Assembly (NCBI GenBank): GCA_012519205.1
Contig: JAAYQR010000003.1
Location: forward strand, 1-54,205
Direction: 5' to 3'
Origin: Candidatus Epulonipiscium sp.
GTDB lineage: Bacteria; Bacillota; Clostridia; Lachnospirales; Defluviitaleaceae
DNA: 54,205 nt
Below are positions 37,588 to 46,500 of this stretch, piece by piece. Within the stretch, counting starts at the first letter, position 1; the number at the start of each line of letters is the position of its first letter. The notes under the pieces are model-generated. The model did not search any database, had not been told where the DNA came from, and was given only the letters and a program-made list of their open reading frames with translations. The position numbers were made by a program, and so were the translations under genes.

Positions 37588-37605
37588 GGACGCCTAAAGG
37601 CGTCC
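37588..37605. terminator. GC-rich inverted repeat near the tRNA-Arg(CCU) start site
   Basis: GGACGCCT / AGGCGTCC (37588-37605), a near-perfect palindrome without T-run, right where the tRNA transcript would begin. It may be a terminator for the preceding gene, an operator or a leader stem. I cannot tell which. Confidence 0.5.
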
Positions 37606-37624
37606 CGCAATAATTTCATAAAAT

Positions 37625-37698
37625 GTTTCCGTAGCTCAGCAGGATAGAGCGACTGCCTCCTAAGCAGTAGGCCGTGGGTTCGAATCCCGCCGGGAACA
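37625..37698 (+). tRNA. tRNA-Arg(CCU)
   Basis: 74-base cloverleaf: acceptor gtttccg/cgggaac (one T-G), anticodon stem actgc/gcagt with loop ctCCTaa, T-loop gttcgaatc, discriminator A, CCA not encoded. It decodes the rare AGG codon. Confidence 0.95.
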
Positions 37699-37702
37699 GC
37701 AA

Positions 37703-37735
37703 AAAGCCTTACAAATTAACTTGTAAGGCTTTTTT
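37703..37735 (+). terminator. Terminator after tRNA-Arg(CCU)
   Basis: AAGCCTTACAA (37704-37714) / TTGTAAGGCTT (37721-37731) then T's. Confidence 0.92.
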
Positions 37736-37760
37736 ATGAGACAAAATGGAGGAATTCATT

Positions 37761-37853
37761 ATGGAAAAGACTAAGTTAGTAGAAAGTACTCAAGATTCCA
37801 AAGGGGAGTTTTCATTCTTATGGAATATAGAATCCTTTAATTTTAAGGTGTAA
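37761..37853 (+). CDS. Candidate 30-residue small protein
   Basis: ATG with a good Shine-Dalgarno (atggagg, 8 bases away), 30 codons, TAA at 37851. It starts MEKTKLVESTQ and ends in an aromatic-rich SFLWNIESFNFKV. It stands alone between a tRNA terminator and the CAP-domain gene, with no promoter I can point to. Too short to judge by composition. Confidence 0.35.
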   Translation: MEKTKLVESTQDSKGEFSFLWNIESFNFKV

Positions 37854-37928
37854 AAGATATAGCTGTATGATACAATATATTAGTATTATTAAAAAACAAA
37901 TACAGGTGTTAATATAAGGGGTGATTGT

Positions 37929-39110
37929 ATGAAAAAGTTAAAATATTTTATTTTAGGTTTTATGGTATCTACACTTTTACTTACTAATCCAGCAGTTAAG
38001 GCAGCGGATTTCTTACAAAGCATTAAAGTAGTTTTTAGTAATATGCCCATATATATAGAAGGGCAAAAGGCTCAAATTAAGGAAAAACCCATGATATATG
38101 AAGGAACCACTTATTTACCCATGCGAAGTATTGCTAAAGCTCTAGGTAAGGAAGTACGCTATGAGGCAGATAGCCGCTCTATCTATATATATACCAAGGG
38201 TAATGAACCCGTTATGGATAATAAGAAAGATGATAATGTGGAGGATAAGATAGATTCAAAGGAATTTAACCTATACAATATATCCATAGGAGACGATAAG
38301 GAACATGTGATAAATAAGCTAGGCGATCCCGATAGACAGGACGCCTCAGAATATGGATTTACATGGTTTATATACAATAAAGATTATAAAAATTATATTC
38401 AAGTAGGTATAAAAGATAGCAAGGTAGTCGGGCTTTATACAAATTCAGCCAATTGGCAATCTAAAAAAGGTATTAAATTTGGTTCAACTTATTTAGAAGT
38501 ACAAAATGCCTACAAAACCCCTCTTACCTATATCCAAAAGGGAAATACGAAGTATTACTTTAGCAATAGTATAAAGGAATCGAATACCTTCTTAATTGAT
38601 GATGCCTATACAACTATTTTTTATGATATGCACAAAAATCAAACCGTAACTTCAGTCCTTATTATTGAAAAAGACACAGAACTAACCCTAAACGGCTTTT
38701 ACGGAGAGGGTAGTAAAGAACTTATAAAAGCATATGAAAAACAAATATTTGATTTATCAAATGCAGTAAGAGTAAGAGAAGATTTAAAGCCATATAGTTG
38801 GGATGATTTAGCATCTAAGTCCAGTAGGCTTCATAGCGAGGATATGGCAAAGGGAGACTTTTTTGCCCACACAAATTTAAGGGGGGAAAGCCCCTTTGTA
38901 AGAATGAACAATCAGGGGATTAGATATAATATGGCAGCAGAAAACATTGCAGCAGGACAAAACAATGCCATATATGCCCATGAAGGATGGATGAATTCCA
39001 AAGGGCATAGGACAAATATCCTAGGAAAATGTGAAAGACTGGGGGTAGGGGTATACTTTGGTGGGGCATATAGCACGTATTTTACCCAAAACTTTTATAC
39101 TCCAAGATAA
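37929..39110 (+). CDS. Secreted CAP-domain (YkwD-like) protein
   Basis: 393 residues. Signal peptide (1-25, ...PAVKAAD). Residues ~35-95 are a copper-amine-oxidase-N-type half repeat (YEGTTYLPMRSIAKALGKEV), followed by an acidic linker. The middle is a CAP-associated N domain (~115-265) and the C-terminal ~125 residues a CAP/SCP domain with HSEDMAKGDFFAHTN, AENIAAG and HEGWMNSKGHRTNIL. Such proteins are surface or spore-associated in Firmicutes. Activity is unproven. Confidence 0.88.
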   Translation: MKKLKYFILGFMVSTLLLTNPAVKAADFLQSIKVVFSNMPIYIEGQKAQIKEKPMIYEGTTYLPMRSIAKALGKEVRYEADSRSIYIYTKGNEPVMDNKKDDNVEDKIDSKEFNLYNISIGDDKEHVINKLGDPDRQDASEYGFTWFIYNKDYKNYIQVGIKDSKVVGLYTNSANWQSKKGIKFGSTYLEVQNAYKTPLTYIQKGNTKYYFSNSIKESNTFLIDDAYTTIFYDMHKNQTVTSVLIIEKDTELTLNGFYGEGSKELIKAYEKQIFDLSNAVRVREDLKPYSWDDLASKSSRLHSEDMAKGDFFAHTNLRGESPFVRMNNQGIRYNMAAENIAAGQNNAIYAHEGWMNSKGHRTNILGKCERLGVGVYFGGAYSTYFTQNFYTPR

Positions 39111-39154
39111 AAATAAAAGGTTTCTATTAATTATTCTAAAAAAGGGAGATCACC

Positions 39155-39637
39155 ATGGAAAATTCCCATGAATATTTCATGAAAAAGGCCTTAGAATTAG
39201 CTAAGAAAGCAATGGATATAGATGAAGTTCCCATAGGAACTATAATAGTTTATGATAATCAAATTATTGGTAAGGGATATAATAGAAGAAACACCGAAAA
39301 AAGCCCCTTAGCTCATGGGGAAATCGAAGCCATAAAAGAAGCGGCAAGTTTTTTAGGGGATTGGAGATTAGAAGGATGTAACATGTATGTTACCCTTGAG
39401 CCCTGCCCTATGTGTGCCGGAGCCATAGTACAATCAAGGATGGATAAAGTCATATTTGGAACAAGAAATCCCAAGGCAGGTTGTGGTGGTTCTGTAATCA
39501 ATATTTTACAAGAGCCAAAGTTCAATCACCAGGTAGAGATAATAGAAGGCATATGCAAGGAAGAATGCAGTAATATTTTAAAGCTATTTTTTGCTAACAT
39601 GAGGAATAAAAGGAATGAGGTGGAGGTTGACATATAA
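39155..39637 (+). CDS. tadA: tRNA adenosine(34) deaminase
   Basis: 160 residues. Converts A34 to inosine in tRNA-Arg(ACG). Zinc ligands are H54 (in AHGEIEA, with catalytic E56), C84 and C87 in PCPMCAGA. Conserved GCGGS near the C-terminus. ATG behind aagggag. It precedes ffs and dnaX, as in Bacillus. Confidence 0.95.
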   Translation: MENSHEYFMKKALELAKKAMDIDEVPIGTIIVYDNQIIGKGYNRRNTEKSPLAHGEIEAIKEAASFLGDWRLEGCNMYVTLEPCPMCAGAIVQSRMDKVIFGTRNPKAGCGGSVINILQEPKFNHQVEIIEGICKEECSNILKLFFANMRNKRNEVEVDI

Positions 39638-39688
39638 CCTAAAACCTTGTATACTAAAGAATGCAACACTTAATAAGTCATAAGATTT

Positions 39689-39952
39689 CCGTGCTAGTCG
39701 GGGAGTTAGCGGTGCCCTGTACCTGCAATCCGCTATAGCAGGGACGATGCCTATCTGAGGCCTTATCTCCTTAGGGCCTGCCCTTTGCAAGTGGTGATGA
39801 AAATCGGGTCTTGCGCAACAGAAGTTTGTGAACCGTGCCAGGTCCGGAAGGAAGCAGTACTAAGCAAATATCTCTGTGTGCCGCAAGGGTGCCTAGTTTG
39901 AGCTAACTGCAAAGGTAACGCCTGGGGGGAATTGTCGAGGGTAGGTGCACGG
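39689..39952 (+). ncRNA. ffs: Signal recognition particle RNA, long Bacillus type
   Basis: About 264 bases. The universal domain IV is exact (gtgccaggtccggaaggaagcag at 39836 on, with the GGAAG asymmetric loop). The 5' CCGTGC and 3' GCACGG ends pair, and the 5' part forms the Alu domain (gcctatctgagg region). Long-form SRP RNA with an Alu domain is typical of Bacilli and Clostridia. It lies between tadA and dnaX. Confidence 0.95.
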
Positions 39953-39968
39953 ATTCATATTAAATAAA

Positions 39969-39994
39969 AACAGATGGCCAACCATCTGTTTTTT
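39969..39994 (+). terminator. Terminator of SRP RNA
   Basis: AACAGATGG (39969-39977) / CCATCTGTT (39982-39990) then TTTT. Confidence 0.92.
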
Positions 39995-40081
39995 GTTATA
40001 TATATCTTATCTGCATTTGTGATACAATAACAAAAAGAAGTATTTTCCCCGAAAACATCATATAATAAAAGAGGTGTAGCC

Positions 40082-41686
40082 ATGCCCTATATGGCATTAT
40101 ATAGAAAAAAAAGACCCCAAAGCTTTAAGGATGTAGTAGGACAAGACCATATTGTCACAACCTTGGTAAATCAAATAAAAACAAATCGTATTGCCCATGC
40201 CTACCTTTTTTGCGGAAGTAGAGGGACGGGAAAAACCTCTACAGCAAAGATATTTGCAAAAACAGTAAACTGTGAAGATTCCATAGATGGGTACCCCTGT
40301 GGCCAGTGCAGCCAGTGTAATCTGATGGAAGAAGGCCGTAGCATGAACATAATCGAAATAGATGCAGCTTCTAATAATGGAGTCGATAATATCAGGGAAA
40401 TAAGGGAAGAAGTGAGATATTCCCCTACGGAAGGGAAATATAAGGTATATATCATAGATGAGGTTCATATGCTATCCACTGGCGCATTTAACGCCCTCTT
40501 AAAAACTTTAGAAGAACCACCTTCTTATATAATCTTTATATTAGCAACAACAGATCCCCAAAAAATCCCCCCAACTATTCTTTCCAGGTGCCAAAGATTT
40601 GATTTTAGAAGAATTTCCGTAGAAACCATAGCAACACAGCTTAAAGAATATATGGCTGAGGAAAAAATAGATATAGAAGATAAAGCAATCCACTATATTG
40701 CAAGATTAGCGGAAGGTTCCATGAGGGATGCCTTAAGCATATTAGACCAGTGCATATCTTTTAACTACGGAAAAGAGATTACCCTAGAGAAGATTTTAGA
40801 AATATTAGGTGCGGTGGATACGGATACCCTTTTTGAATTCGCCTCCATTCTTGACCAACAAAAGAGTTTAGAGGCCATGGAGTTAATAGATGATATAGTA
40901 ATGAGAGGCAGAGATATAAGCCAGTTTGTTACAGATTTTATAGTTCATCTAAGGAACCTTCTTATAGTATCAGGTACTAATAACCCAGAGCATATACTAG
41001 ATATTACTCTAGAGCATATCCATCTTCTAAAAAAGCAAATAAAGGAAATAGATGGCTCTAATATACTTAGATGGATTAGGATTTTTTCAGAACTATCCAA
41101 CGAACTAAAATATACTGATCAAAAAAGAATTGTTTTAGAAGTATCGGTAATGAAAATCTGCCAGCCTAGGATGGATGAATCTGGGGATGCCCTTCTTAGT
41201 AGAATCAAACAATTAGAAGAAAAACTAGCTAGGAGAATAAGGGTAGAAACCATAGAAAAAACAACATCTAAGACTTCGATATCAGAAAAGGGAAAAGCAA
41301 TCCCCAAAAAGCCAAAGGCAGTTTCTAGGGATATAAAAAATGGAATAGTTTTGTGGAATGATATAAAGCTAGGGTTTGACCAAATAATAAATGGCCTTCT
41401 TATTGATACAAAGGCGGGCTATTTAGAAGATGATATTTACTATATTGTATTTAAGGATTCTTTTATAAAAGAGGCAGCAGAAAAAAAGCATAAAAACGAA
41501 ATAAAGAAAAAGATAGAAGAAACTCTACAAAAAGAAATTAACATTAAATTTATTTCTGTTGCCGAATATGAAAAAAAATACAAAGAAATATATGGAGAAA
41601 GCCCAGAACTCTCTGAGGAAACCGGAGAAATAGAGGAAATCATAGAATTTCTAAAAGATCAAGAAGTTCCCCTAGAAATAAAATAA
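40082..41686 (+). CDS. dnaX: DNA polymerase III subunits tau/gamma
   Basis: 534-residue clamp-loader ATPase. Walker A GSRGTGKT (45-52), zinc cysteines 64, 73, 76 and 79, DEVH box, sensor-1 and SRC motif. The C-terminal tail is basic. An A AAA AAG heptamer in phase (41482-41488) could allow a -1 frameshift to a shorter form, as in E. coli. This is a possibility only. ybaB and recR follow. ATG behind gaggtg. Confidence 0.96.
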   Translation: MPYMALYRKKRPQSFKDVVGQDHIVTTLVNQIKTNRIAHAYLFCGSRGTGKTSTAKIFAKTVNCEDSIDGYPCGQCSQCNLMEEGRSMNIIEIDAASNNGVDNIREIREEVRYSPTEGKYKVYIIDEVHMLSTGAFNALLKTLEEPPSYIIFILATTDPQKIPPTILSRCQRFDFRRISVETIATQLKEYMAEEKIDIEDKAIHYIARLAEGSMRDALSILDQCISFNYGKEITLEKILEILGAVDTDTLFEFASILDQQKSLEAMELIDDIVMRGRDISQFVTDFIVHLRNLLIVSGTNNPEHILDITLEHIHLLKKQIKEIDGSNILRWIRIFSELSNELKYTDQKRIVLEVSVMKICQPRMDESGDALLSRIKQLEEKLARRIRVETIEKTTSKTSISEKGKAIPKKPKAVSRDIKNGIVLWNDIKLGFDQIINGLLIDTKAGYLEDDIYYIVFKDSFIKEAAEKKHKNEIKKKIEETLQKEINIKFISVAEYEKKYKEIYGESPELSEETGEIEEIIEFLKDQEVPLEIK

Positions 41687-41792
41687 AACATAAATCCCTA
41701 GCCCATAATATATTTATTTTTTTATCTACTCATGATAATATATGGAATATAAGAAAGATCTAATTCTTTAACCAATAATAAGGAGGATAACA

Positions 41793-42140
41793 ATGGCAAG
41801 GAAAAATTTTGGCGGTGGAATGATGCCGGGAAATATGAATAACTTACTAAAACAGGCACAAAAAATGCAAAAAGAAATGGAAAAGATGCAGCAGGAGATG
41901 GAAGAAAAAAAAGTAACAGCTACAGCGGGAGGAGGAGCCGTAGAGGTAGTCTTTACTGGTAAAAGAGAACTCGAAGCCATTACCATAGACCCAGAGGTTA
42001 TAGATCCCGACGATGTTGAAATGCTCCAAGACCTAATCATCGCAGCAGTTAATGAAGGCCTTCGTCAAGTAGAGGAACTTACTAATAAGCAAATGGGAAA
42101 AATTACAGGGGGAATGAATTTACCAGGGGGGCTTTTCTAA
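41793..42140 (+). CDS. Nucleoid-associated protein YbaB/EbfC
   Basis: 115 residues. Coiled N-terminus ([21 protein letters not shown]), then the conserved [12 protein letters not shown] and [20 protein letters not shown]. Binds DNA as a dimer. The stop touches the recR ATG, so translation is probably coupled. Confidence 0.95.
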   Translation: MARKNFGGGMMPGNMNNLLKQAQKMQKEMEKMQQEMEEKKVTATAGGGAVEVVFTGKRELEAITIDPEVIDPDDVEMLQDLIIAAVNEGLRQVEELTNKQMGKITGGMNLPGGLF

Positions 42141-42740
42141 ATGAGCCATTATGGAGATCCTATGGCTAAACTTATAGAAGCCTTATCAAACCTTCCGGGA
42201 GTAGGAGTTAAGACGGCCCAAAGGCTTGCTTTTCATATCATTCATATGCCCGATGAAAACGTAGAAAATCTATCTAGTGCAATCATACAAGCTAAGAAAA
42301 ATATAAAGTACTGTAGTATTTGTTGTACCTTAACGGATAAAGAAAAGTGTGCCATATGCTTAGATGCCAACAGAGACGAAAAAACCATCATGGTAGTAGA
42401 AGACCCAAGAGACTTGGCAGCCTATGAAAGAACAAGAGAATATAAAGGGCTATATCATGTACTCCACGGGGCAATATCTCCAATGTTAGGCATTGGACCT
42501 AAGGATATAAAGATAAAAGAACTCTTAGAAAGAATACAAAAAGAAACTATAGAAGAAGTCATCCTTGCAACTAATCCTAATATAGAAGGAGAAGCAACAT
42601 CTATGTATATTAGTAAACTTCTAAAACCCCTAGGAATAAAGGTAACAAGGATTGCCAATGGTGTTCCAGTGGGTGGAGATTTAGAGTATGTTGATGAAGT
42701 GACATTATCTAGAGCATTAGAAGGGCGGAGGGAATTATAG
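42141..42740 (+). CDS. recR: Recombination mediator RecR
   Basis: 199 residues. Helix-hairpin-helix [14 protein letters not shown] (18-31), zinc finger cysteines 58, 61, 70 and 73, TOPRIM (VVEDPRDL and later), Walker-like C-terminus. Works with RecF (left arm) and RecO. ATG directly after the ybaB stop. In Bacillus yaaL-bofA follow directly. Here a flagellar block intervenes. Confidence 0.96.
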   Translation: MSHYGDPMAKLIEALSNLPGVGVKTAQRLAFHIIHMPDENVENLSSAIIQAKKNIKYCSICCTLTDKEKCAICLDANRDEKTIMVVEDPRDLAAYERTREYKGLYHVLHGAISPMLGIGPKDIKIKELLERIQKETIEEVILATNPNIEGEATSMYISKLLKPLGIKVTRIANGVPVGGDLEYVDEVTLSRALEGRREL

Positions 42741-42779
42741 GTATTTATTTTTAGTTGTGTTCTCAAATGGACTTCTTTC

Positions 42780-42829
42780 AAAAGCCATGGCTTTATGAGG
42801 TGAAAAATACTCATAGGGCCATGCTTTTT
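42780..42829 (+). terminator. Terminator after recR
   Basis: 42780-42799 pairs with 42810-42829 with one bulged C, giving about 19 bp, ending in TTTTT. This separates the dnaX-recR cluster from the flagellar block. Confidence 0.88.
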
Positions 42830-42890
42830 ATTATTATGTAGCAAGTAGGACTTAACCCATTTATAAAGTTGCTAGATGTTCTTTTATTAC

Positions 42891-42918
42891 TAAATGTTTT
42901 TATAAAATTAGTCGAAAT
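42891..42918 (+). promoter_or_regulatory. Sigma-D (sigma-28)-type promoter of FliK-like gene
   Basis: TAAA (42891-42894), 16 bp, GTCGAAAT (42911-42918), compared with consensus TAAA-N15-GCCGATAT. About 30 bp before the ATG. No good sigma-A promoter competes. Confidence 0.65.
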
Positions 42919-42948
42919 CTATAGTAGTATAAAATAGGAGAGGATATT

Positions 42949-45900
42949 ATGGTTCGACAGATACAAGATGTGCATTTAATAATAAATCAAAACCAAATGG
43001 ATTTAGACTCTTCTATGCCCCATGACTGGAAACCGGGTGAGCTTTTAGAAGGGGAAGTTATTTATAGTGAAGAAAATCATGCAATTATTGAGATAGAAAA
43101 AATGCAAATAGAAGTTAAAACTAATGAAAAGTTAGAGGATATAGGAAGTAGTATCAAGCTTGAAGTTCAAAGTATTTCTAAGGGTGAAATCCGATTAGAA
43201 GTAGTAAAAGAAAAACAAGTTAGGCCTATAAAACAATATGATAGGATACATTCTTTTTTGAGAAAAGAATCCATCCCTATATCCAAACAGAATATTGAAA
43301 TTGCACAAAAGATAGCAGATGGTGGTATTCATTTAGAAAAAAAGATATTTGAGAATGTGATTGAAACAAAAAAGCAAATAGAAAAAATAATTAACACCAT
43401 GGCGAAACAAGAAGCAAGAGAACTTTTAGAAAGCCCCTTTGATGTAGAAAAGATATCCTTAGATATTATTACCAGGTTTCTTTCTGATAATACAAGTGTC
43501 AAAGAAGATATTCCTAAAGAAGAGATAGAAAACAAGTTAAAAAAATTTGTTAAAAAAGAAAAAGAAACCATAGAACAGGCAATTAAGGCCTTACTCGAAA
43601 ATGATCTTCCCCTTACAAGAAAAAATATTGATTCCCTCATCTTTGTGCAAGAAAAGATAAAGACAGTAAAGGATATGGAAGATAGGGCTATTTCTTGGGT
43701 AATTAAAAAAGACTTACCCAGCACCCTTAATAACTTGTATGCTTCTGTTTTTTCTAGTGGGAAAGAAGATATACGCAAAAAATCAACTACCCCCTATGAA
43801 GATGTAGGAGTAGTAGGTGCTGAAGAACACGAATTTTCTGAGGAAGAAATAAAGGCTCTTTTAATAAATCAAAAGATACCTACAGAAGATGAAAATATTA
43901 ATGGAGCTAAGTTTCTTATAAAGCATAATATCGAGGTTAATAAGGGAAATGTAGAAAGGCTTTTAGTTTTGAAGAAAGAACTAGAAATTTTAGATAAAGA
44001 AAAGGTATTAGATAAATCGACCAAGCTTTTAAAAGGGGAAAAAAACCCAGGGAATGTAGAGCTATTAGAAGTTTCTCCTAAAGAAGAGGAGCCTTTAACC
44101 AAAAGAGAGGTTAAGGAACTTGTTAAGGATATAAACAATATAGATGAAGATGCAATAAAAAGAATACTAAGAAAAAATATCCCAATTAACCTTAAAAATC
44201 TTAGGAAAGAACAAAGCATTATTGACAACGAGCCGATTATAGAAGGAAAAATCAATGAAGATATTATTATAGAAAAGGATATAAATTTTATCACTGCTAA
44301 GAGACAATTAGAAGAAGTACGCCTAAAAATGACATTAGAAGCGGCTGCAAAATTAAATCAAAAGATGAATATTGATACGGCTCCCCTTAAAGAAATAGTA
44401 AAAGAATTAAAAGTCTTAGAAGAAGAACATTATAAAGATGCCTTAATAAAGGCGGGAGCTGAGGCCTCTAAAGAAAACATTAAGCAGCTAGATGAACTCT
44501 ATAAAAAACTTGAAGTGGTTAATAATTTGGATGATGAAGTTTTGCCCAAGGTTATCAAAAAAGAAGTTGAATTTATTATTGATGATTTATATAATGAACA
44601 ATTAATAAAAGAAGCAGCAGAAGGTTTTAAAGCAGAGGTTGCCTTTTCAAGATATGAGGAAATGGAAACAAAACCTGATAAGAGATTTAAAGATACTATA
44701 AAGGATTTTAAAGAACAGGTTAAACCCCTACTTATAGAACAAGATATAGAACCTACTAAGGAGAATATAAGATGTGCAAGAATCTTAGTCCAAAATGAAA
44801 TAGAGGTGACTAAGGGAAATATTACACATCTTAAATGGCTCGATAAAAAGGTAACTTATGTAACCAAAAATCTCCATCCAGTTATAGGAGCAGAAATGAT
44901 AAAAGAAGGCTTCCGTCCAGATAAAATACTCGTAGATAAAGTTATAGATTATATTAAAGGTTTTGACTATATATTAGGGAGAGACTCTAAGGATAACCTT
45001 TACGAATTTATACTGCAGATGGATGAGGAGAAGACTTTAAGTAGTGAACAAAGAGAAGGCATGATAGGAATTTATCGTATGCTTCATACAATCAGTAAAA
45101 GCAATGGAAAAGTTATAGGCTTATTGATGAAGAATGATATGAAGTTTACTTTAAATAATCTTATGGAAGGGGCAAAGTACTTAGAAAGAAATAGTTCAAC
45201 TAAGCAGGATATGAATGTGCTAATAGACGATAACTTTGGATTAATTGATAGGATAAGCTTCCATGAGAAAAGTATAAGAACACAGCTAGAAAAAGCTTTT
45301 GGAGATAGAGATTATAAAAATAAAGATTTTCCTAAAATGCATCTAGAATATCTCGAAGAAATTTTAGAAGATTTTACTAAAATGGCCACACCTACTAGGC
45401 TTAAGGAATGGATTAAAGACCCTGATTTCATGAGAATGGATTTAGAAGAAGTCTATATAGAGCATATAAAAGAAGGAGTTAAACAAAGCCCTAATATAGA
45501 GTCTGATATTCCAGTTAAAGATGAAGAGGCAAAAGAATTTTTAGATACCTTGCAAAACCTCAAAAAAATAAAACAAGATACTTTAATTTTTATGGTAAAA
45601 AATCAAATTCCTATAAATATAAAAAACTTACAGGTGGTATCTTCTATGATGGAAAACCCCTTCGAATTTGGAAAAAGCCTGGAAGAACTTAATCACATAT
45701 TAAAGAACACAAATAAAAAAGGGGATATTAAAAAGGTAGTAAGGGATGGGATAGAGGGTTTAAAGAGGGAAAAAACAGTAGACGAAGTCTTAGATAAGGT
45801 TAAAGAAAAAATAGAAGAAGCAAAACAAGAGTTATTGGACTCATCCTTAAACCATAGGCAAAATAGCTTTAAAACTATAAAGGATATTGAGAAAATAATG

Positions 45901-46314
45901 GATATCCAAAAACAAATCCAAAAACAAGAGGATTTATATCAAATACCTATGGTATTAAATGGTAAGATTACTAATATGAATGTTTATCTTCTAAAAGACA
46001 GAGAAAAAGGCAATGCCTACAAAGATAATGAAACAAGTGCCTTTGTATCCATAAAAACAGAAAATATAGGGATTGTACAAATGTATGTTCATATAAATGA
46101 TAAAAATATAGATTTTAAAATAAGTGGAGAAACAAAAGAAATAACCCAGTATCTAAAAGGCTATGAAAAGGACATTAAATCTTTGATAGAAAATATCGGT
46201 TATAATGTAAGCAAAGCGCAATTTACACAAGACCTTAAAGACGATAAAGTACAAAACCCACTTATTTCTCCTATAAAGAAAAGCTCTGATTCGGATTTTG
46301 AAATAACCATTTAG
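42949..46314 (+). CDS. FliK-like flagellar protein with repeated modules
   Basis: 1121 residues, highly charged and mainly helical, no signal peptide or membrane helix. The N-terminal ~70 residues (WKPGELLEGEVI...IEIEKMQIEVK) look like the beta domain heading FliK-like proteins. Residues ~100-900 hold about nine copies of a loose motif, L(I/M)xx(D/N)(I/L)xxTxxN(I/L), e.g. LLENDLPLTRKNI, LINQKIPTEDENI, LLIEQDIEPTKENI and FMVKNQIPINIKNL, often paired with a second half ~20 residues on. The C-terminal ~110 residues (FVSIKTENIGIVQMYVHIN...LIENIGYNV) resemble the FliK hook-length-control C domain. It is upstream of flagellin and has a sigma-D-type promoter. Function is inferred. Confidence 0.6.
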   Translation: MVRQIQDVHLIINQNQMDLDSSMPHDWKPGELLEGEVIYSEENHAIIEIEKMQIEVKTNEKLEDIGSSIKLEVQSISKGEIRLEVVKEKQVRPIKQYDRIHSFLRKESIPISKQNIEIAQKIADGGIHLEKKIFENVIETKKQIEKIINTMAKQEARELLESPFDVEKISLDIITRFLSDNTSVKEDIPKEEIENKLKKFVKKEKETIEQAIKALLENDLPLTRKNIDSLIFVQEKIKTVKDMEDRAISWVIKKDLPSTLNNLYASVFSSGKEDIRKKSTTPYEDVGVVGAEEHEFSEEEIKALLINQKIPTEDENINGAKFLIKHNIEVNKGNVERLLVLKKELEILDKEKVLDKSTKLLKGEKNPGNVELLEVSPKEEEPLTKREVKELVKDINNIDEDAIKRILRKNIPINLKNLRKEQSIIDNEPIIEGKINEDIIIEKDINFITAKRQLEEVRLKMTLEAAAKLNQKMNIDTAPLKEIVKELKVLEEEHYKDALIKAGAEASKENIKQLDELYKKLEVVNNLDDEVLPKVIKKEVEFIIDDLYNEQLIKEAAEGFKAEVAFSRYEEMETKPDKRFKDTIKDFKEQVKPLLIEQDIEPTKENIRCARILVQNEIEVTKGNITHLKWLDKKVTYVTKNLHPVIGAEMIKEGFRPDKILVDKVIDYIKGFDYILGRDSKDNLYEFILQMDEEKTLSSEQREGMIGIYRMLHTISKSNGKVIGLLMKNDMKFTLNNLMEGAKYLERNSSTKQDMNVLIDDNFGLIDRISFHEKSIRTQLEKAFGDRDYKNKDFPKMHLEYLEEILEDFTKMATPTRLKEWIKDPDFMRMDLEEVYIEHIKEGVKQSPNIESDIPVKDEEAKEFLDTLQNLKKIKQDTLIFMVKNQIPINIKNLQVVSSMMENPFEFGKSLEELNHILKNTNKKGDIKKVVRDGIEGLKREKTVDEVLDKVKEKIEEAKQELLDSSLNHRQNSFKTIKDIEKIMDIQKQIQKQEDLYQIPMVLNGKITNMNVYLLKDREKGNAYKDNETSAFVSIKTENIGIVQMYVHINDKNIDFKISGETKEITQYLKGYEKDIKSLIENIGYNVSKAQFTQDLKDDKVQNPLISPIKKSSDSDFEITI

Positions 46315-46323
46315 AGGTGAAAT

Positions 46324-46491
46324 ATGGATAATAAAGAAAACAAGAAAATACCATCAGCACTATTTGAAGTAGTCTTTGAAATGGTAAGTTATATTGATGA
46401 AATAGATAGAAAAAAGTATAAAGACAAAAATATATTAAAGGATTCTTATAATAAGTCGATAAATAATGTAGACAAAACAAATATAAGGTAG
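46324..46491 (+). CDS. 55-residue protein between FliK-like gene and flagellin
   Basis: ATG behind gaggtg, 10 bp after the FliK-like stop. 55 codons, TAG at 46489. It begins MDNKENKKIPSALFEVVFEM, continues with a charged helix (SYIDEIDRKKYKDK) and ends IRstop. Hydrophilic. No family recognised. The flagellin promoter lies inside its second half. It is probably translated with the upstream gene. Confidence 0.6.
   Translation: MDNKENKKIPSALFEVVFEMVSYIDEIDRKKYKDKNILKDSYNKSINNVDKTNIR
46436..46462 (+). promoter_or_regulatory. Sigma-D (sigma-28) promoter of flagellin
   Basis: TAAA (46436-46439), exactly 15 bp, GTCGATAA (46455-46462): 11 of 12 consensus positions (TAAA-N15-GCCGATAA). ~40 bp before the flagellin start, giving a short leader. 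Confidence 0.85.
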
Positions 46492-46500
46492 GTGTTTTAA

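Noticed and set aside
39584-39790. Minus-strand frame over tadA end and SRP RNA
   Set aside because: Overlaps a confident ncRNA and the tadA C-terminus. No start signal.
43329-43778. 149-residue minus-strand frame inside the FliK-like gene (also 43869-44294)
   Set aside because: Serine/phenylalanine-rich antisense of a lysine/glutamate-rich gene, a typical shadow.
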